Shown one piece after another: positions 11,851 to 23,632 of a stretch of 64,000 nucleotides of DNA. This DNA comes from Rhizobium sp. (lineage in GTDB: Bacteria; Pseudomonadota; Alphaproteobacteria; Rhizobiales; Rhizobiaceae), in assembly GCA_019739215.1 (NCBI GenBank), contig JAHHDR010000031.1:22849-86848 (forward strand), given 5' to 3'. The translations under genes were made by a program, and so were the position numbers. Under the pieces are notes generated by a model. The model was not told the origin of the DNA. It did not search any database and saw only the letters and a program-made list of their open reading frames with translations. Numbering within the stretch: position 1 is the first letter of the stretch; each line of letters starts with the position of its first letter.

Positions 11851-13213
11851 ATGCCCATCAACATCACCATGCCAGCCTTGTCGCCGACCATGGAAGAGGG
11901 CAACCTCGCCAAGTGGCTGGTCAAGGAAGGCGATAGCGTCAAGTCTGGCGATGTGATCGCCGAAATCGAGACCGACAAGGCCACGATGGAAGTCGAGGCT
12001 GTCGATGAAGGCACCGTCGCCAAGATCGTCGTTGCCGCCGGCACCGAAGGCGTCAAGGTCAACAGCGTAATCGCGATCCTGGCCGCGGAGGGCGAAGACG
12101 TGAAGGCGGCCGCCGCCGGCGGCGGTGCGGCTCCTGCCGCCGCGCCGAAGGCGGAGGCATCGCCCGCTGCAGCAGCCCCGGCTCCCGCGGCTGCACCCGC
12201 CGCAACTCCTGCCCCGCAGGCCGTTGCCGCGGCACCCGCGAACGCAGGCGGAGACCGCACTTTTTCCTCCCCGCTTGCCCGCCGTCTCGCGAAGGAAGCC
12301 GGCCTAGACATTTCCGCCATTTCCGGTTCCGGCCCGCACGGCCGCGTCGTCAAGACCGATGTCGAAAAGGCGGTGGCGTCCGGTGGGGCGAAGTCTGCAC
12401 CGGCAGGCGCCCTTGCCGCCGGCGCGCCCGCAGCCGGTATCGCAGCCTCTGGTGCAGCCCCCCTCGCCAAGGGCATGAGCGAGGAAGCCGTCCTCAAGCT
12501 CTTCGAGGCGGGTTCCTACGAGCTCGTACCGCATGACGGCATGCGCAAGACGATCGCCCGGCGGCTGCAGGAATCCAAGCAGACGATCCCGCATTTCTAC
12601 GTGTCGGTCGACTGCGAACTCGACGCGCTTCTGGCGCTCCGCGCCCAGCTCAACGACGCGGCACCGAAGAAGGGCGACCAGCCAGCCTACAAGCTCTCGG
12701 TCAACGACATGGTGATCAAGGCCATGGCGCTGGCGCTCCGCGACGTGCCGGATGCCAATGTCTCCTGGACCGATGCGAACATGGTCAAGCACAAGCATGC
12801 CGACGTCGGCGTCGCCGTCTCGATCCCCGGCGGCCTGATCACCCCGATCATCCGCCAGGCGGAGCTCAAGAGCCTGTCGGCGATCTCCAACGAGATGAAG
12901 GACCTCGGCAAGCGCGCCAAGGAACGCAAGCTCAAGCCCGAGGAATACCAGGGCGGAACCACTGCCGTTTCCAATATGGGAATGATGGGCGTTTCCAACT
13001 TCGCCGCCGTGGTCAACCCGCCGCACGCAACGATCCTCGCGGTCGGTGCCGGGCAGGAGCGTGTGGATCGTCAAGAACAAGCAGATGGTGATCGCACAGG
13101 TGATGACGGTGACGCTGTCAACCGACCACCGCGCCGTGGACGGAGCGCTGGGTGCCGAGCTTCTGGGGGCGTTCAAGCGCTACATCGAGAACCCGATGGG
13201 GATGCTGGTGTAG
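11851..13213 (+). CDS. pdhC: dihydrolipoyl acetyltransferase E2 of pyruvate dehydrogenase (frameshifted near 3' end)
   Basis: Acetyl transfer to CoA and structural core of the complex. An N-terminal lipoyl domain ([15 protein letters not shown] near residue 43) is nearly identical to that of the upstream gene. Next come an Ala/Pro-rich linker, a peripheral-subunit-binding domain ([20 protein letters not shown]), a second linker and the catalytic domain. Near 13050-13060 the frame shifts. In the next frame the family end is restored: [20 protein letters not shown], then [15 protein letters not shown] with the catalytic HRAVDG motif, and the stop at 13211-13213. Without correction the frame runs 40 codons too far. 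Confidence 0.93.
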
Positions 13214-13307
13214 CTCGGTTCAATCGCGTGCATATGTCCTGGCATCGTGTCATCAGGCGCCTATATTTGAGGGGCCTGTTGCAGGCAGGCAGAGATGGAG
13301 GCATGGC

Positions 13308-13544
13308 ATGGCGAAAGAACCGGACAATATGATCATTTCCGTTGCTGCGCGAAATTAGAAGCGAGATGCAGGAGCGGTTGGACCCGGGTGGAACAGCAAC
13401 TCGACAAGCTCGAAAGTGGCCAGAAGGACGATCCGCCAGGCTCTGACGGCGGATACGATGATGTCCAAGTTCGTCACCGGCGACTTCGAAGAGCGGATCT
13501 TCGAACTCGAGCGCAAGGTTGAGGCGCTCACGAAGGGCAAATGA
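13308..13544 (+). CDS. small coiled-coil protein, about 78 codons, broken by three frame changes
   Basis: Too broken to appear as one open frame, but three consecutive pieces in different frames read as one helical protein. They are [12 protein letters not shown], then [27 protein letters not shown], and finally [20 protein letters not shown] with [18 protein letters not shown] and a stop at 13542-13544. The heptad-like spacing of L, I and V with E, R and K suggests a coiled coil. The start and stop lie in the same frame, so the indels cancel out. It sits between pdhC and the GDSL hydrolase. Function unknown. The indels lie in the error-rich stretch that also hits pdhC and lpdA. Confidence 0.6.
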
Positions 13545-13592
13545 CAGCTGTAAGGCGATGCAGGAGCGGTAAATGATTGGTTTGCGGGCAAT

Positions 13593-14238
13593 ATGAAGAC
13601 AAATCCTGTGCTACGGCGACAGCCTGACCTGGGGCGTGGATGCGGAAAACGGCACCCGACATGCCTATGAGGACCGTTGGACGTCCGTGCTCCAGAAAGG
13701 CCTCGGCCATGGCGTGCGCGTCATCGCGGAGGGGACTCAATGGCCGCACGGACGGTCTATGACGATCACACCGCCGACTGCGACCGCAAATGGCGCCCGC
13801 GTGCTGCCGACGATCCTGCACACCCATGCGCCGCTCGATCTCGTCATCATCATGCTCGGCACCAACGACATGAAGCCGGTCTATGCCAACAATGCAGTGA
13901 TTGTCGGCCACGGTATCGGTCGGCTGGTGGAAACTGATCCGCCACCATGCCTGGCCACTGGAAACCGACGGACCGGAGATTCCTCATCGTCGCGCCGCCC
14001 GCGCTTTCGGAGGACCGACGATCCGCTGCTCGGCCCGATGTTTGCCGGCCGCATTGCCGAATCGCAGAACCTTGCTTCGGTCTACCGCGACCTCGCCGAC
14101 GAACTCGGTTGCGGCTTCTTTGACGCTGGCTCGGTTGCCAAGACGACCCCGGTCGATGGGGTGCATATGGATGCCGAGAACACGCGCGCCGTTGGTCGTG
14201 GCTTGGAGCCTGTCGTGCGGATGATGCTCGGGCTCTGA
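13593..14238 (+). CDS. SGNH/GDSL-type hydrolase (several frameshifts)
   Basis: Reading across frame changes gives an approximately 215-residue esterase-like protein. It starts MKT, then ILCYGDSLTWGVDAENGTRH (block I Ser), LVIIMLGTNDMKPVYANNAV (block III, GTND), and a C-terminal block V DGVHMDAENTRAVG with the Asp-His pair. The first break is an extra A at 13600-13603, and others fall near 13740, 13790, 13935 and 13985. Homologues in this position in rhizobia are annotated as arylesterases or lipases. The substrate is unknown. It is probably intact in the genome, since all catalytic blocks survive. Confidence 0.8.
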
Positions 14239-14325
14239 CGGGTTGTCTGACGATTTGACCAGAATCAAGGAGGAATGAGGCGGCCGGACTAATGTGGGGT
14301 CATCCAACAGAGGAGCCACCTAACC

Positions 14326-14589
14326 ATGTCCGATACGCCGCACAAGCTGACCGACGAGTTTCCGGATCACCGCACGCAGATCAGTCATCTGAAGCAGGTC
14401 GATGGTCATTTCGCACGGATCTGCGACGAATACACCGAGATCAATCAGAAGATTCATCTCGCCGAGACCGACATCGAGCCGACCGATGACGCGCGCATGA
14501 GCGAGATGCGCAAGACGCGGATGAGGCTCAAGGACGAAATCTACGGGATGCTGGTTCGTCACGAACCAGAAGCGGAAAGACTGGCCTAG
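14326..14589 (+). CDS. DUF465 (YdcH-like) small protein
   Basis: The 87-residue, highly charged helical protein (SHLKQVDGHFARICDEYTEI, then KTRMRLKDEIYGMLVRHEP) has the pattern of the DUF465/YdcH family, whose members are short helical hairpins of unknown role. Unlike its neighbours on both sides, its frame is intact. It lies between the hydrolase and lpdA, with about 90 bases either side. Confidence 0.75.
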   Translation: MSDTPHKLTDEFPDHRTQISHLKQVDGHFARICDEYTEINQKIHLAETDIEPTDDARMSEMRKTRMRLKDEIYGMLVRHEPEAERLA

Positions 14590-14664
14590 TTCAATGGCCT
14601 GCACGTGACGCTTCCAAGCCCGTATCGGCGCCGCCCATGTGTTGGCGGCGCCCCAGGACCGTGA

Positions 14665-16125
<1,461 letters not shown>

Positions 16126-16203
16126 TTGTCCTAGCGCCCATGGAACTTCTGCGGGCAAACGACGTTCTTGACGTGTCGAACACTCAAGAATGGGGCAATA
16201 CAC

Positions 16204-16458
16204 ATGGATCTCAACGGCGTAGGCATACTCGGGGCTATTGTCATCGGCGGCGTTGCCGGCTGGCTGGCCGAAATGTTCATGAAGTCCAACATGGGCTTGA
16301 TCATGAACATCATTCTCGGCATCGTCGGTGCGGCGCTGCTGAACTTCGTCCTGGCGGCGCTGGGCGTCTACACGGGCAGCGGTTGGCTGGTCTATCTGAT
16401 CGTCGGCTTTGCGGGCGCCTGCATCCTCATTGCGATCGGTCGAATGATCAGACGCTGA
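16204..16458 (+). CDS. GlsB/YeaQ/YmgE-family membrane protein
   Basis: The 84-residue hydrophobic protein has three membrane segments separated by short turns: GILGAIVIGGVAGWLAEMFM, LIMNIILGIVGAALLNFVLA, and LVYLIVGFAGACILIAIG ending in MIRR. The Gly-rich repeats GGVAGWLAE and GIVGAALL are the family signature of transglycosylase-associated, stress-linked small membrane proteins. The ATG at 16204 gives the usual length. It is followed by a strong terminator. Confidence 0.85.
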   Translation: MDLNGVGILGAIVIGGVAGWLAEMFMKSNMGLIMNIILGIVGAALLNFVLAALGVYTGSGWLVYLIVGFAGACILIAIGRMIRR

Positions 16459-16502
16459 CAGCGGCGCGGTTGAAGCCGCGCACGATCCGAACTACATCAT
16501 CT

Positions 16503-16536
16503 AGGGCCGCTGCATGTGATGCAGCGGCCCTGTTTT
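16503..16536 (+). terminator. rho-independent terminator between the GlsB-like gene and lipA
   Basis: A perfect 12-bp stem, AGGGCCGCTGCA with TGCAGCGGCCCT, has a 5-base loop and is followed by GTTTTCGTT. It lies only 20 bases before the lipA start, so lipA either depends on readthrough or is initiated very close to its own start. Confidence 0.85.
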
Positions 16537-16555
16537 CGTTCGACTGGAATGCCTG

Positions 16556-17523
16556 ATGGTCACAATCCTCGATACACTGAGCCCGGAAAAGCGCATCCGC
16601 CACCCCGAAAAGGCGCACCGTCCGGACACGGAGGTGCTGCGCAAGCCCGACTGGATCCGCGTCCGCGCGCCGGTCTCCAAGGGTTACCAGGAAACCCGCG
16701 CGCTGGTGCGCGACCACAATCTCGTCACCGTCTGCGAAGAGGCGGGCTGCCCGAATATCGGCGAGTGCTGGGACAAGAAGCACGCGACCTTCATGATCAT
16801 GGGCGAGATCTGCACCCGCGCCTGCGCCTTCTGCAACGTCTCGACCGGCCGCCCGCTGGCCCTCGACCGCGAGGAGCCGGCCAACGTCGCCAAGGCGGTG
16901 AAGAAGATGGGTTTGAGCCACGTCGTCATTACGTCAGTCGACCGAGACGATCTTGCCGATGGTGGCGCGCAGCATTTCGAGGAAGTGATCTGGGCTATCC
17001 GCGAGGCTTCGCCGCTGACCACGATCGAGATCCTGACGCCCGATTTCCTGCGCAAGCCCGGCGCACTGGAGCGTGTCGTGGCGGCCAAGCCCGACGTCTT
17101 CAACCACAATCTCGAGACGGTGCCGTCGAACTACCTCACGGTTCGCCCGGGTGCCCGCTATTTCCATTCCGTCCGCCTGTTGCAGCAGGTCAAGGAACTC
17201 GATCCCACCATGTTCACCAAGTCGGGCATCATGGTCGGCCTGGGCGAGAGAGCGCAACGAAGTCCTGCAGCTGATGGACGACCTGCGTAGTCGCCGACGT
17301 CGACTTCCTGACCATCGGCCAGTATCTGCAGCCGACCCGCAAGCATCACAAGGTCATGGATTTCGTCACGCCGGACGAGTTCAAGTCCTACGAAACGGTG
17401 GCCTATACCAAGGGCTTCCTGATGGTGTCATCCAGCCCGCTGACGCGTTCGTCGCACCATGCCGGCGATGATTTCGCGCGGCTGAGGGCGGCGCGGTCCG
17501 CGAAGGAAGTCGCGACCGCCTAG
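16556..17523 (+). CDS. lipA: lipoyl synthase (two frameshifts)
   Basis: Radical-SAM enzyme that inserts sulfur into octanoyl-lysine to make the lipoyl cofactor used by the E2 and GcvH proteins encoded in this window. The auxiliary-cluster cysteines are in [12 protein letters not shown] near residue 60 and the radical-SAM CxxxCxxC is CTRACAFC near residue 90. The frame breaks near 17245-17250 and 17288, and then resumes as [20 protein letters not shown] and [20 protein letters not shown] to a stop at 17521-17523. The start is the ATG at 16556. The COQ10-like gene begins 4 bases after. Confidence 0.93.
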
Positions 17524-17526
17524 CCG

Positions 17527-17988
17527 ATGCCCCAGTTCCAGACCAGACGTCCTGCCAATCATTCCGCCGACGCGATGTATGCGCTCGTGGCCGATGTTGA
17601 GAAATACCCCGAATTCCTGCCGCTCTGCGAGGCGCTCACGGTGCGCAGCCGAAAGGAGCGGGAGGGGCGGGTGCTGCTCGTCGCCGACATGAGCGTCGGC
17701 TACAAGGCGATCCGCGAGACCTTCACGACTCAGGTCTTCCTCAAGCCGGACGAGAAGGTGATCGAGGTCAAATACATCGACGGCCCGTTCAAGTATCTCA
17801 ACAATGTCTGGCGCTTCGAGGATACCGGCCCAGATCGCTCCGATGTCGACTTCTTCATCGACTACGAGTTCAAGAGCCGGATTCTCGGTGCACTGATGGG
17901 CTCGATGTTCGACCGGGCCTTCCGGATGTTCACCGAAGCCTTCGAGAAGCGCGCCGACCAGATCTACGGAGCCGGCAGGGTCGCCTGA
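17527..17988 (+). CDS. COQ10-like START-domain protein (RatA family)
   Basis: The 153-residue protein contains HSADAMYALVADVEKYPEFL near the N-terminus and DFFIDYEFKSRILGALMGSM near residue 115, the pattern of the polyketide-cyclase/START family represented by mitochondrial Coq10 and bacterial RatA. Coq10-like proteins bind ubiquinone and help respiration. The ribosome-binding toxin role of RatA is not implied here. It lies 4 bases after lipA, so it is probably co-transcribed. Confidence 0.87.
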   Translation: MPQFQTRRPANHSADAMYALVADVEKYPEFLPLCEALTVRSRKEREGRVLLVADMSVGYKAIRETFTTQVFLKPDEKVIEVKYIDGPFKYLNNVWRFEDTGPDRSDVDFFIDYEFKSRILGALMGSMFDRAFRMFTEAFEKRADQIYGAGRVA

Positions 17989-18035
17989 TCCGGCCGCCGC
18001 CCGGGCAGCCTCAGCAGGCTTTCACCCAGGTCGCG

Positions 18036-18536
18036 TCAGCCCAGTTTTGCCAGTTCGATGATCATCTCGAGCGCAACCTCCACCGACCGCATGCGGATTT
18101 CATGGCGTCCGATATCGCCGAAATTCATCTCGCGATGGATCATGGCGCCCTTGTAGTGGCGTCCTCCAAAATGCACGAGACCCACCGGTTTGCCAGTGGA
18201 GCCACCCGTCGGACCCGCGATCCCGGTCGTGGACACCGAAATTCCGGCTTCCGATCGCGCCATCGCACCATGCGCCATTTCCAGCGCCACATCCTTGGAG
18301 ACCGCGCCATACTGCTTCAGCGTGATCTGCATCACCCCCAGCATTTCGGTCTTCGACTGGTCGGAATAGGTCACGAAGCCGCGTTCCAGCACCTGGCTGG
18401 CGCCCGGGATTTCCGTGATGGCGCCGGCCACCAGGCCGCCGGTGCACGACTCGGCAGTCGCGATCATCACGTTCTTTTCCGTGCAGAGATGAACCACTTC
18501 CTCGGCGAGTTCGAGGATGATCTTGTCGTTGCTCAT
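18036..18536 (-). CDS. pncC: CinA-type nicotinamide-nucleotide amidase
   Basis: The 166-residue stand-alone CinA C-terminal domain contains [20 protein letters not shown] near residue 27, the catalytic Ser region, and [20 protein letters not shown] near residue 115. The family deamidates NMN to NaMN in pyridine-nucleotide recycling. Its start overlaps the ispDF stop by four bases (ATGA), so the two are translationally coupled. A separate CinA N-terminal-type gene lies at 49.75 kb. Confidence 0.9.
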   Translation of the reverse strand: MSNDKIILELAEEVVHLCTEKNVMIATAESCTGGLVAGAITEIPGASQVLERGFVTYSDQSKTEMLGVMQITLKQYGAVSKDVALEMAHGAMARSEAGISVSTTGIAGPTGGSTGKPVGLVHFGGRHYKGAMIHREMNFGDIGRHEIRMRSVEVALEMIIELAKLG

Positions 18537-19738
18537 TTGGTCACTTTCCCATAGGCCACGGTCGCGGTCGCAATGGCGGCAATTCCTTCGCCGCGCCCCA
18601 CGAATCCGATCGTCTCGTTGGTTGTCGCCTTCACCGAACAGCGCTCGAGGTCGATTTCAAGCATCTCGGCTAGCATCTTGCGCATCGATTCCCTGTGCGG
18701 ACCTATCTTCGGCGCTTCGGCGATGATCGTCACGTCCGCATTCATCACGGTGCCGCCATGGTCGCGCACGATACGCGCCGCATGCTGAAGGAAAATCCGC
18801 GATGCCGCGCCCCGCCATTGCGGATCGGAAGGTGGAAAGTGGTCGCCGATGTCGCCGGCGCCGCAGGTGGCCAGCAGTGCGTCGGTCAGTGCATGCAGGG
18901 CGACGTCGGCGTCGGAATGCCCCTTCAGGCGCTGCGAATGCGGTATCACCACGCCGCACAACGTGACGCCGTCGCCCTCGACCAGTTGGTGAACGTCATA
19001 GCCGTTGCCTGTCCTGATATCGGCAAGCATGTCGCCTCTCATCCTCTCATCCGCCAGTTCGATGTCGCGACGGATCGTCAGCTTGATATTGTCCCGGTCG
19101 CCCTCGATCAGCTTGACTGGAACCTCCTGCCACTCCGCAATAGCTGCGTCATCCGTGAATTCGCCTTGTCCGGCCGCCGCGGCGGCGCGGTGTCCGGCAA
19201 GGATCATGTCGAGTTCGAAGCTCTGCGGCGTCTGGGCGGCGTAGAGTCCGGCGCGTGGCACGGTACCGCCGCTATAGTGACCGGGCGCCGCCTGCTTGAG
19301 CGTATCCGCCACCGCCGTTACCGGCAGCACAGCGCGTTCCCCCTCGATATGGGCCGCGCGAACGGCATCCAGCAGTCGCTGCGAGACGAAGGGCCGCACG
19401 GCATCGTGGATCATGACGTGGGTGACCCCTGATCCGGCAAACGCTTCGAGGCCCGCCAGGACGGAGGCCTGCCGTGTGGCGCCCCCGATGACCGCTTCGA
19501 CGGCAATGTCGGCGGCGAGACCAGTGCCGCAGGCTGTGTAGAGATCCGCATCGTCCTGATGGATGGCGACGACGATGCGGGCCGTGTTCGGCCAATCCAG
19601 GAAACGGCGCAGCGTGTGGCGAAGCACCGGTTCGCCACCGATCGGACGGTATTGCTTGGGACCCTCGGCCATGCCCGCGCGCTCGCCACGTCCGGCCGCG
19701 ACAACAAGGATCCCGAATATGGGCGTTGAACCTGTCAT
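18533..19738 (-). CDS. ispDF: bifunctional IspD/IspF of the MEP isoprenoid pathway
   Basis: The 401-residue fusion carries IspD first ([20 protein letters not shown], the nucleotide-binding loop), about residues 1-230, then IspF ([13 protein letters not shown] with the zinc DxH, and [19 protein letters not shown]). It forms CDP-methylerythritol and then the cyclodiphosphate. The fusion is common in alphaproteobacteria. The ATG at 19738 is chosen because the IspD strand begins a few residues later. It is divergent from dusB. Confidence 0.95.
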   Translation of the reverse strand: MTGSTPIFGILVVAAGRGERAGMAEGPKQYRPIGGEPVLRHTLRRFLDWPNTARIVVAIHQDDADLYTACGTGLAADIAVEAVIGGATRQASVLAGLEAFAGSGVTHVMIHDAVRPFVSQRLLDAVRAAHIEGERAVLPVTAVADTLKQAAPGHYSGGTVPRAGLYAAQTPQSFELDMILAGHRAAAAAGQGEFTDDAAIAEWQEVPVKLIEGDRDNIKLTIRRDIELADERMRGDMLADIRTGNGYDVHQLVEGDGVTLCGVVIPHSQRLKGHSDADVALHALTDALLATCGAGDIGDHFPPSDPQWRGAASRIFLQHAARIVRDHGGTVMNADVTIIAEAPKIGPHRESMRKMLAEMLEIDLERCSVKATTNETIGFVGRGEGIAAIATATVAYGKVTK

Positions 19739-19887
19739 GATCCCTTGCTGTCGCTCCTTTATGTCCAGACAGGCGTTTATCGTCCGAGCGATCACAAACG
19801 CCAGTGGATTGGCGGGCGATTTTCAGCCTCCCGACGAATCTGCTTGGCAAGACCGCAAGAAGTGTCTAAAAATCATGCACCGTCATC

Positions 19888-20910
19888 ATGTGCCTGAAAG
19901 ATATGCAGTCCCAACCGCCGAAAATCGAAAGCGCCTTTCAACTCGGATCGCTCGCCATCCGCAACCGTATCGCGCTTGCGCCCATGTCCGGCGTCACCGA
20001 TCTGCCCTTCCGCACTCTGGCTTGGGAGTTTGGCGCCGGCTTCGTCGTGACCGAGATGGTGGCGAGCCGCGAACTTGTCGGCAATACCGCCGAATCGTGG
20101 TCTCGTCTCCAGAATTCCGGCATCGAGCCGCATATCGTCCAGCTTGCCGGGCGAGACCCGGCCTATATGGCGGAGGGCGCGCGTATCGCGGAGGCCAATG
20201 GCGCGTCCGCCATCGACATCAACATGGGGTGCCCGGCCAAGAAGGTCATCGGCGGCCTTTCCGGCTCCGCCCTCATGCGGGAGCCGGACCTGGCGCTGGC
20301 GATCGTCGATGCCGTAGTCAGGGCCGTTCAGGTGCCCGTGAGCGTGAAGATGCGGTTGGGCTGGGACGAAAACTCGCTCAACGCCCCGATTCTCGCGCAA
20401 CGGGCCGAAGCGCTCGGTGTCCGAATGATAACCGTCCATGGTCGCACGCGCATGCAATTCTATGAAGGCAAAGCCGACTGGGATCGCATTGCCGAGGTGC
20501 GCGACGCGATCAGCGTGCCGCTGGTCGCCAATGGCGATGTCGAAACGGCGGAAGACATCGACGGGATCCTTCGCCGGTCCGGCGCCGATGCCGTCATGAT
20601 TGGACGCGGCGCCCAGGGGCGGCCGTGGCACCCGGGCGTGCTGGCCGGCGCCCGCGGTGTTCCCGACAGCGAGGAGATCGCAGCGATATTCGAGCGGCAC
20701 TACCGCTTGATGCTGGAGTTCTACGGCGCCGAGCTCGGTCTTCGCCAGGCGCGCAAGCATGTGGGTTGGTATCTCGATCGGCAGGCCGGCGCAGTCGAGC
20801 CCGCCGCCCGGGGCGAGGTGATGACATCGCGCGATGCCGAATTCGTCATCGCCAGGGTAAGGGACCTGATCCGGTCCGGCGCCACGCCTCCAATGTGCGA
20901 GGCCGCATGA
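19888..20910 (+). CDS. dusB: tRNA-dihydrouridine synthase
   Basis: FMN- and NADPH-dependent reduction of uridine in tRNA D-loops. Motifs are [20 protein letters not shown] near residue 33, [14 protein letters not shown] with the catalytic Cys, [27 protein letters not shown] and [16 protein letters not shown]. The 340 residues are normal for DusB. Starts at 19888 or 19903 are both possible. The stop overlaps the ntrB start (ATGA), the classic dusB-ntrBC arrangement of alphaproteobacteria (nifR3-ntrBC). Confidence 0.95.
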   Translation: MCLKDMQSQPPKIESAFQLGSLAIRNRIALAPMSGVTDLPFRTLAWEFGAGFVVTEMVASRELVGNTAESWSRLQNSGIEPHIVQLAGRDPAYMAEGARIAEANGASAIDINMGCPAKKVIGGLSGSALMREPDLALAIVDAVVRAVQVPVSVKMRLGWDENSLNAPILAQRAEALGVRMITVHGRTRMQFYEGKADWDRIAEVRDAISVPLVANGDVETAEDIDGILRRSGADAVMIGRGAQGRPWHPGVLAGARGVPDSEEIAAIFERHYRLMLEFYGAELGLRQARKHVGWYLDRQAGAVEPAARGEVMTSRDAEFVIARVRDLIRSGATPPMCEAA

Positions 20911-22037
20911 GCGACACCCCGGTGACCCAGAAGCCGAAGATTCCCGCCGGCGACATCGCGCAATCCGTTCTCAACGCGATCCAGAATGCCGTCATCATGG
21001 TCGACGAGGACGGCTACATCGCATTTGCCAATTGGGAGGCCGAATCGTTTTTCGGCGCGAGCGCCGCCTACCTCGCCCGGCATACGATCTATGCCTATAT
21101 TCCATTCGGCAGCCCGATGCTGACGCTGATCGACCAGGTGCGCGAACGTCGGGCGCCGGTCAATGAATACCGCGTTGACCTGTCTTCGCCACGCCTCGGT
21201 GCCGACAAGCTGGTCGACATCTACGTCGCTCCGGTTCTGACCGATCCCGGCGCGGTCGTGGTGGTGTTCCAGGAGCGGTCGATGGCGGACAAGATCGACC
21301 GGCAGCTGACCCATCGCGCGGCGGCGCGCTCGGTCACCGGGCTTGCGTCCATGCTGGCGCACGAGATCAAGAACCCCTTGTCGGGTATCCGAGGCGCGGC
21401 GCAGCTGCTCGAGAGTTCCGTCAATGACGAGGACCGCGGGCTCACCCGCCTGATCCAGGAGGAGACCGACCGCATCGTCTCGCTGGTCGATCGCATGGAG
21501 GTCTTCTCCGACGAGCGGCCGGTCGATCGTGCGCCCATCAACATCCATTCCGTGCTGGATCATGTGAAGGCGATCGCGAAAGCCGGCTTCGCCCGCAACA
21601 TCAGGATCGTCGAGCAATACGATCCTTCCCTGCCGGCGGTGCACGCCAACAGGGACCAGTTGATCCAGGTCTTCCTCAATCTCGTGAAGAATGCGTCCGA
21701 GGCGGTGTCAGACCGGCCCGATGGCGAGATCATGCTCACCACCGCCTACCGCCCGGGGATCCGTATTTCCGTGGCCGGCACGCGGGACAAGATTTCGCTG
21801 CCGCTGGAATTCTGCGTCGTCGACAACGGGCCCGGCGTGCCGGACGACCTTGTGCCGCATCTCTTCGATCCCTTCGTGACGACCAAGACCAACGGCTCGG
21901 GCCTCGGCCTCGCGCTGGTCGCCAAGATCATCGGCGGCCATGGCGGGATCGTGGAATGCGACCGCCAGAACAACAGAACGATTTTCCGCGTCCTCATGCC
22001 CGTCTCCCCGGTCGGCCATGTGGAGGACGCGCTGTGA
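20907..22037 (+). CDS. ntrB: nitrogen regulation sensor kinase NtrB
   Basis: The 376-residue cytosolic histidine kinase has no membrane segment. It has an N-terminal PAS domain ([20 protein letters not shown]), the dimerisation/phosphoacceptor helix with [20 protein letters not shown] (His near residue 155), an N-box ([12 protein letters not shown]), and G-boxes ([32 protein letters not shown]). It phosphorylates NtrC under nitrogen limitation and is controlled by PII. It overlaps dusB by four bases and precedes ntrC by 13. Confidence 0.96.
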   Translation: MSDTPVTQKPKIPAGDIAQSVLNAIQNAVIMVDEDGYIAFANWEAESFFGASAAYLARHTIYAYIPFGSPMLTLIDQVRERRAPVNEYRVDLSSPRLGADKLVDIYVAPVLTDPGAVVVVFQERSMADKIDRQLTHRAAARSVTGLASMLAHEIKNPLSGIRGAAQLLESSVNDEDRGLTRLIQEETDRIVSLVDRMEVFSDERPVDRAPINIHSVLDHVKAIAKAGFARNIRIVEQYDPSLPAVHANRDQLIQVFLNLVKNASEAVSDRPDGEIMLTTAYRPGIRISVAGTRDKISLPLEFCVVDNGPGVPDDLVPHLFDPFVTTKTNGSGLGLALVAKIIGGHGGIVECDRQNNRTIFRVLMPVSPVGHVEDAL

Positions 22038-22050
22038 CAGGGAACGATCG

Positions 22051-23505
22051 ATGACTGCTGCCACCATTCTCGTTGCCGACGACGATGCGGCGATCCGGAC
22101 GGTGCTGAACCAGGCGCTGTCACGCGCCGGCTATGACGTGCGCATCACCTCGAATGCCGCCACTCTTTGGCGATGGATTTCGGCCGGCGACGGCGACATG
22201 GTGATCACCGATGTCGTCATGCCCGACGAGAACGCCTTCGACCTACTGCCGCGGGTCAAGAAGTTGCGGCCGGATCTGCCGGTCCTGGTGATGAGTGCCC
22301 AGAATACGTTCATGACCGCGATCAAGGCTTCGGAGAAGGGCGCCTACGACTACCTGCCCAAGCCTTTCGACCTGACCGAACTGATCGCCATTGTCGGCCG
22401 CGCGCTGTCCGAGCCCAAGCGCAAGCCACCCCGTCAGGACGACGACACCCAGGACGGCATGCCGTTGGTCGGACGTTCGGCGGCGATGCAGGAAATCTAC
22501 CGCGTGCTGGCCCGGCTGATGCAGACCGATCTCACGCTGATGATCACCGGCGAATCGGGCACCGGCAAGGAACTGGTGGCGCGGGCGCTGCACGACTACG
22601 GCAAGCGCCGCAACGGCCCCTTCGTCGCCATCAACATGGCGGCCATCCCGCGCGACCTGATCGAATCCGAGCTGTTCGGCCATGAGAAGGGCGCGTTTAC
22701 CGGTGCCCAGGCGCGCTCGACCGGACGCTTCGAGCAGGCCGAGGGCGGCACGCTGTTCCTCGACGAAATCGGCGACATGCCGATGGAAGCGCAGACCCGG
22801 CTGCTGCGGGTTCTGCAGCAGGGCGAGTACACCACTGTCGGCGGACGAACCCCGATCCGTACCGACGTGCGCATCGTTGCCGCGACCAACAAGGATCTCA
22901 AGCAGGCCATCAACCAGGGCCTGTTCCGCGAGGATCTCTATTATCGCCTAAACGTCGTGCCGCTCAGGCTGCCGCCGCTGCGGGAGCGCGCCGAGGACAT
23001 CACGGACCTCGTCCGTCATTTCGTGCAGATGACCGAGAAGGAGGGCATGGTCCCGAAACGCTTCGACAACGAGGCGCTCGATGTGATGAAGGCCTATCCC
23101 TGGCCCGGCAATGTTCGCGAACTTGAAAATTTCGTACGCCGTCTCACGGCACTCTATCCGCAGGACGTCATCACCCGCGAGATCGCGGACAGCGAACTCA
23201 AGCCCGACATCGCCGCAAGTCCCGTCGACAAGAACGCCATGCGCAGCGGCCCGGTGTCGATCTCGCAGGCGGTCGAGGAGAACATGCGGTCCTACTTCGC
23301 CGAATTCGGTGAGGCCCTGCCGCCGCCCGGACTCTACGACCGCGTACTGGCGGAAATGGAGTATCCGCTGATCCTGGCCGCCTTGACCGCCACCCGTGGA
23401 AACCAGATCAGGGCTGCCGATCTCCTGGGTTTGAACAGGAATACATTGCGCAAGAAGATCAGGGAACTGGGTGTAACCGTGTACAGGTCCTCGCGCACCG
23501 CTTGA
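22051..23505 (+). CDS. ntrC: nitrogen response regulator NtrC, sigma-54 activator
   Basis: The 484 residues comprise a receiver with phospho-Asp 54 ([12 protein letters not shown]), an AAA+ domain with Walker A GESGTGKE and the sigma-54-contacting loop GAFTGAQ, Walker B ([10 protein letters not shown]), and a Fis-type helix-turn-helix at the C-terminus ([20 protein letters not shown]). The ATG at 22051 matches the family start; the open frame upstream overlaps ntrB and is a shadow. It activates nitrogen-assimilation genes. Confidence 0.97.
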   Translation: MTAATILVADDDAAIRTVLNQALSRAGYDVRITSNAATLWRWISAGDGDMVITDVVMPDENAFDLLPRVKKLRPDLPVLVMSAQNTFMTAIKASEKGAYDYLPKPFDLTELIAIVGRALSEPKRKPPRQDDDTQDGMPLVGRSAAMQEIYRVLARLMQTDLTLMITGESGTGKELVARALHDYGKRRNGPFVAINMAAIPRDLIESELFGHEKGAFTGAQARSTGRFEQAEGGTLFLDEIGDMPMEAQTRLLRVLQQGEYTTVGGRTPIRTDVRIVAATNKDLKQAINQGLFREDLYYRLNVVPLRLPPLRERAEDITDLVRHFVQMTEKEGMVPKRFDNEALDVMKAYPWPGNVRELENFVRRLTALYPQDVITREIADSELKPDIAASPVDKNAMRSGPVSISQAVEENMRSYFAEFGEALPPPGLYDRVLAEMEYPLILAALTATRGNQIRAADLLGLNRNTLRKKIRELGVTVYRSSRTA

Positions 23506-23535
23506 CTTTGCCCCTATTTACGTTGCATTTTCGCC

Positions 23536-23565
23536 ACAATGCGTTGCTCTAAGGCAACGCATTGT
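23536..23565 (+). terminator. hairpin between ntrC and ntrY
   Basis: A perfect 12-bp stem, ACAATGCGTTGC with GCAACGCATTGT, has the 6-base loop TCTAAG and is followed by TCGTTTG. It lies 30 bases after the ntrC stop and probably separates the ntrBC and ntrYX transcripts. The T tract is weak, so attenuation or RNA-stability roles are possible. Confidence 0.65.
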
Positions 23566-23632
23566 TCGTTTGAAGGCATTGCGATTTTCCGGGGTTTTGT
23601 CTCTTTCGCTTCACGCGCCTTCGATCCGGCAA

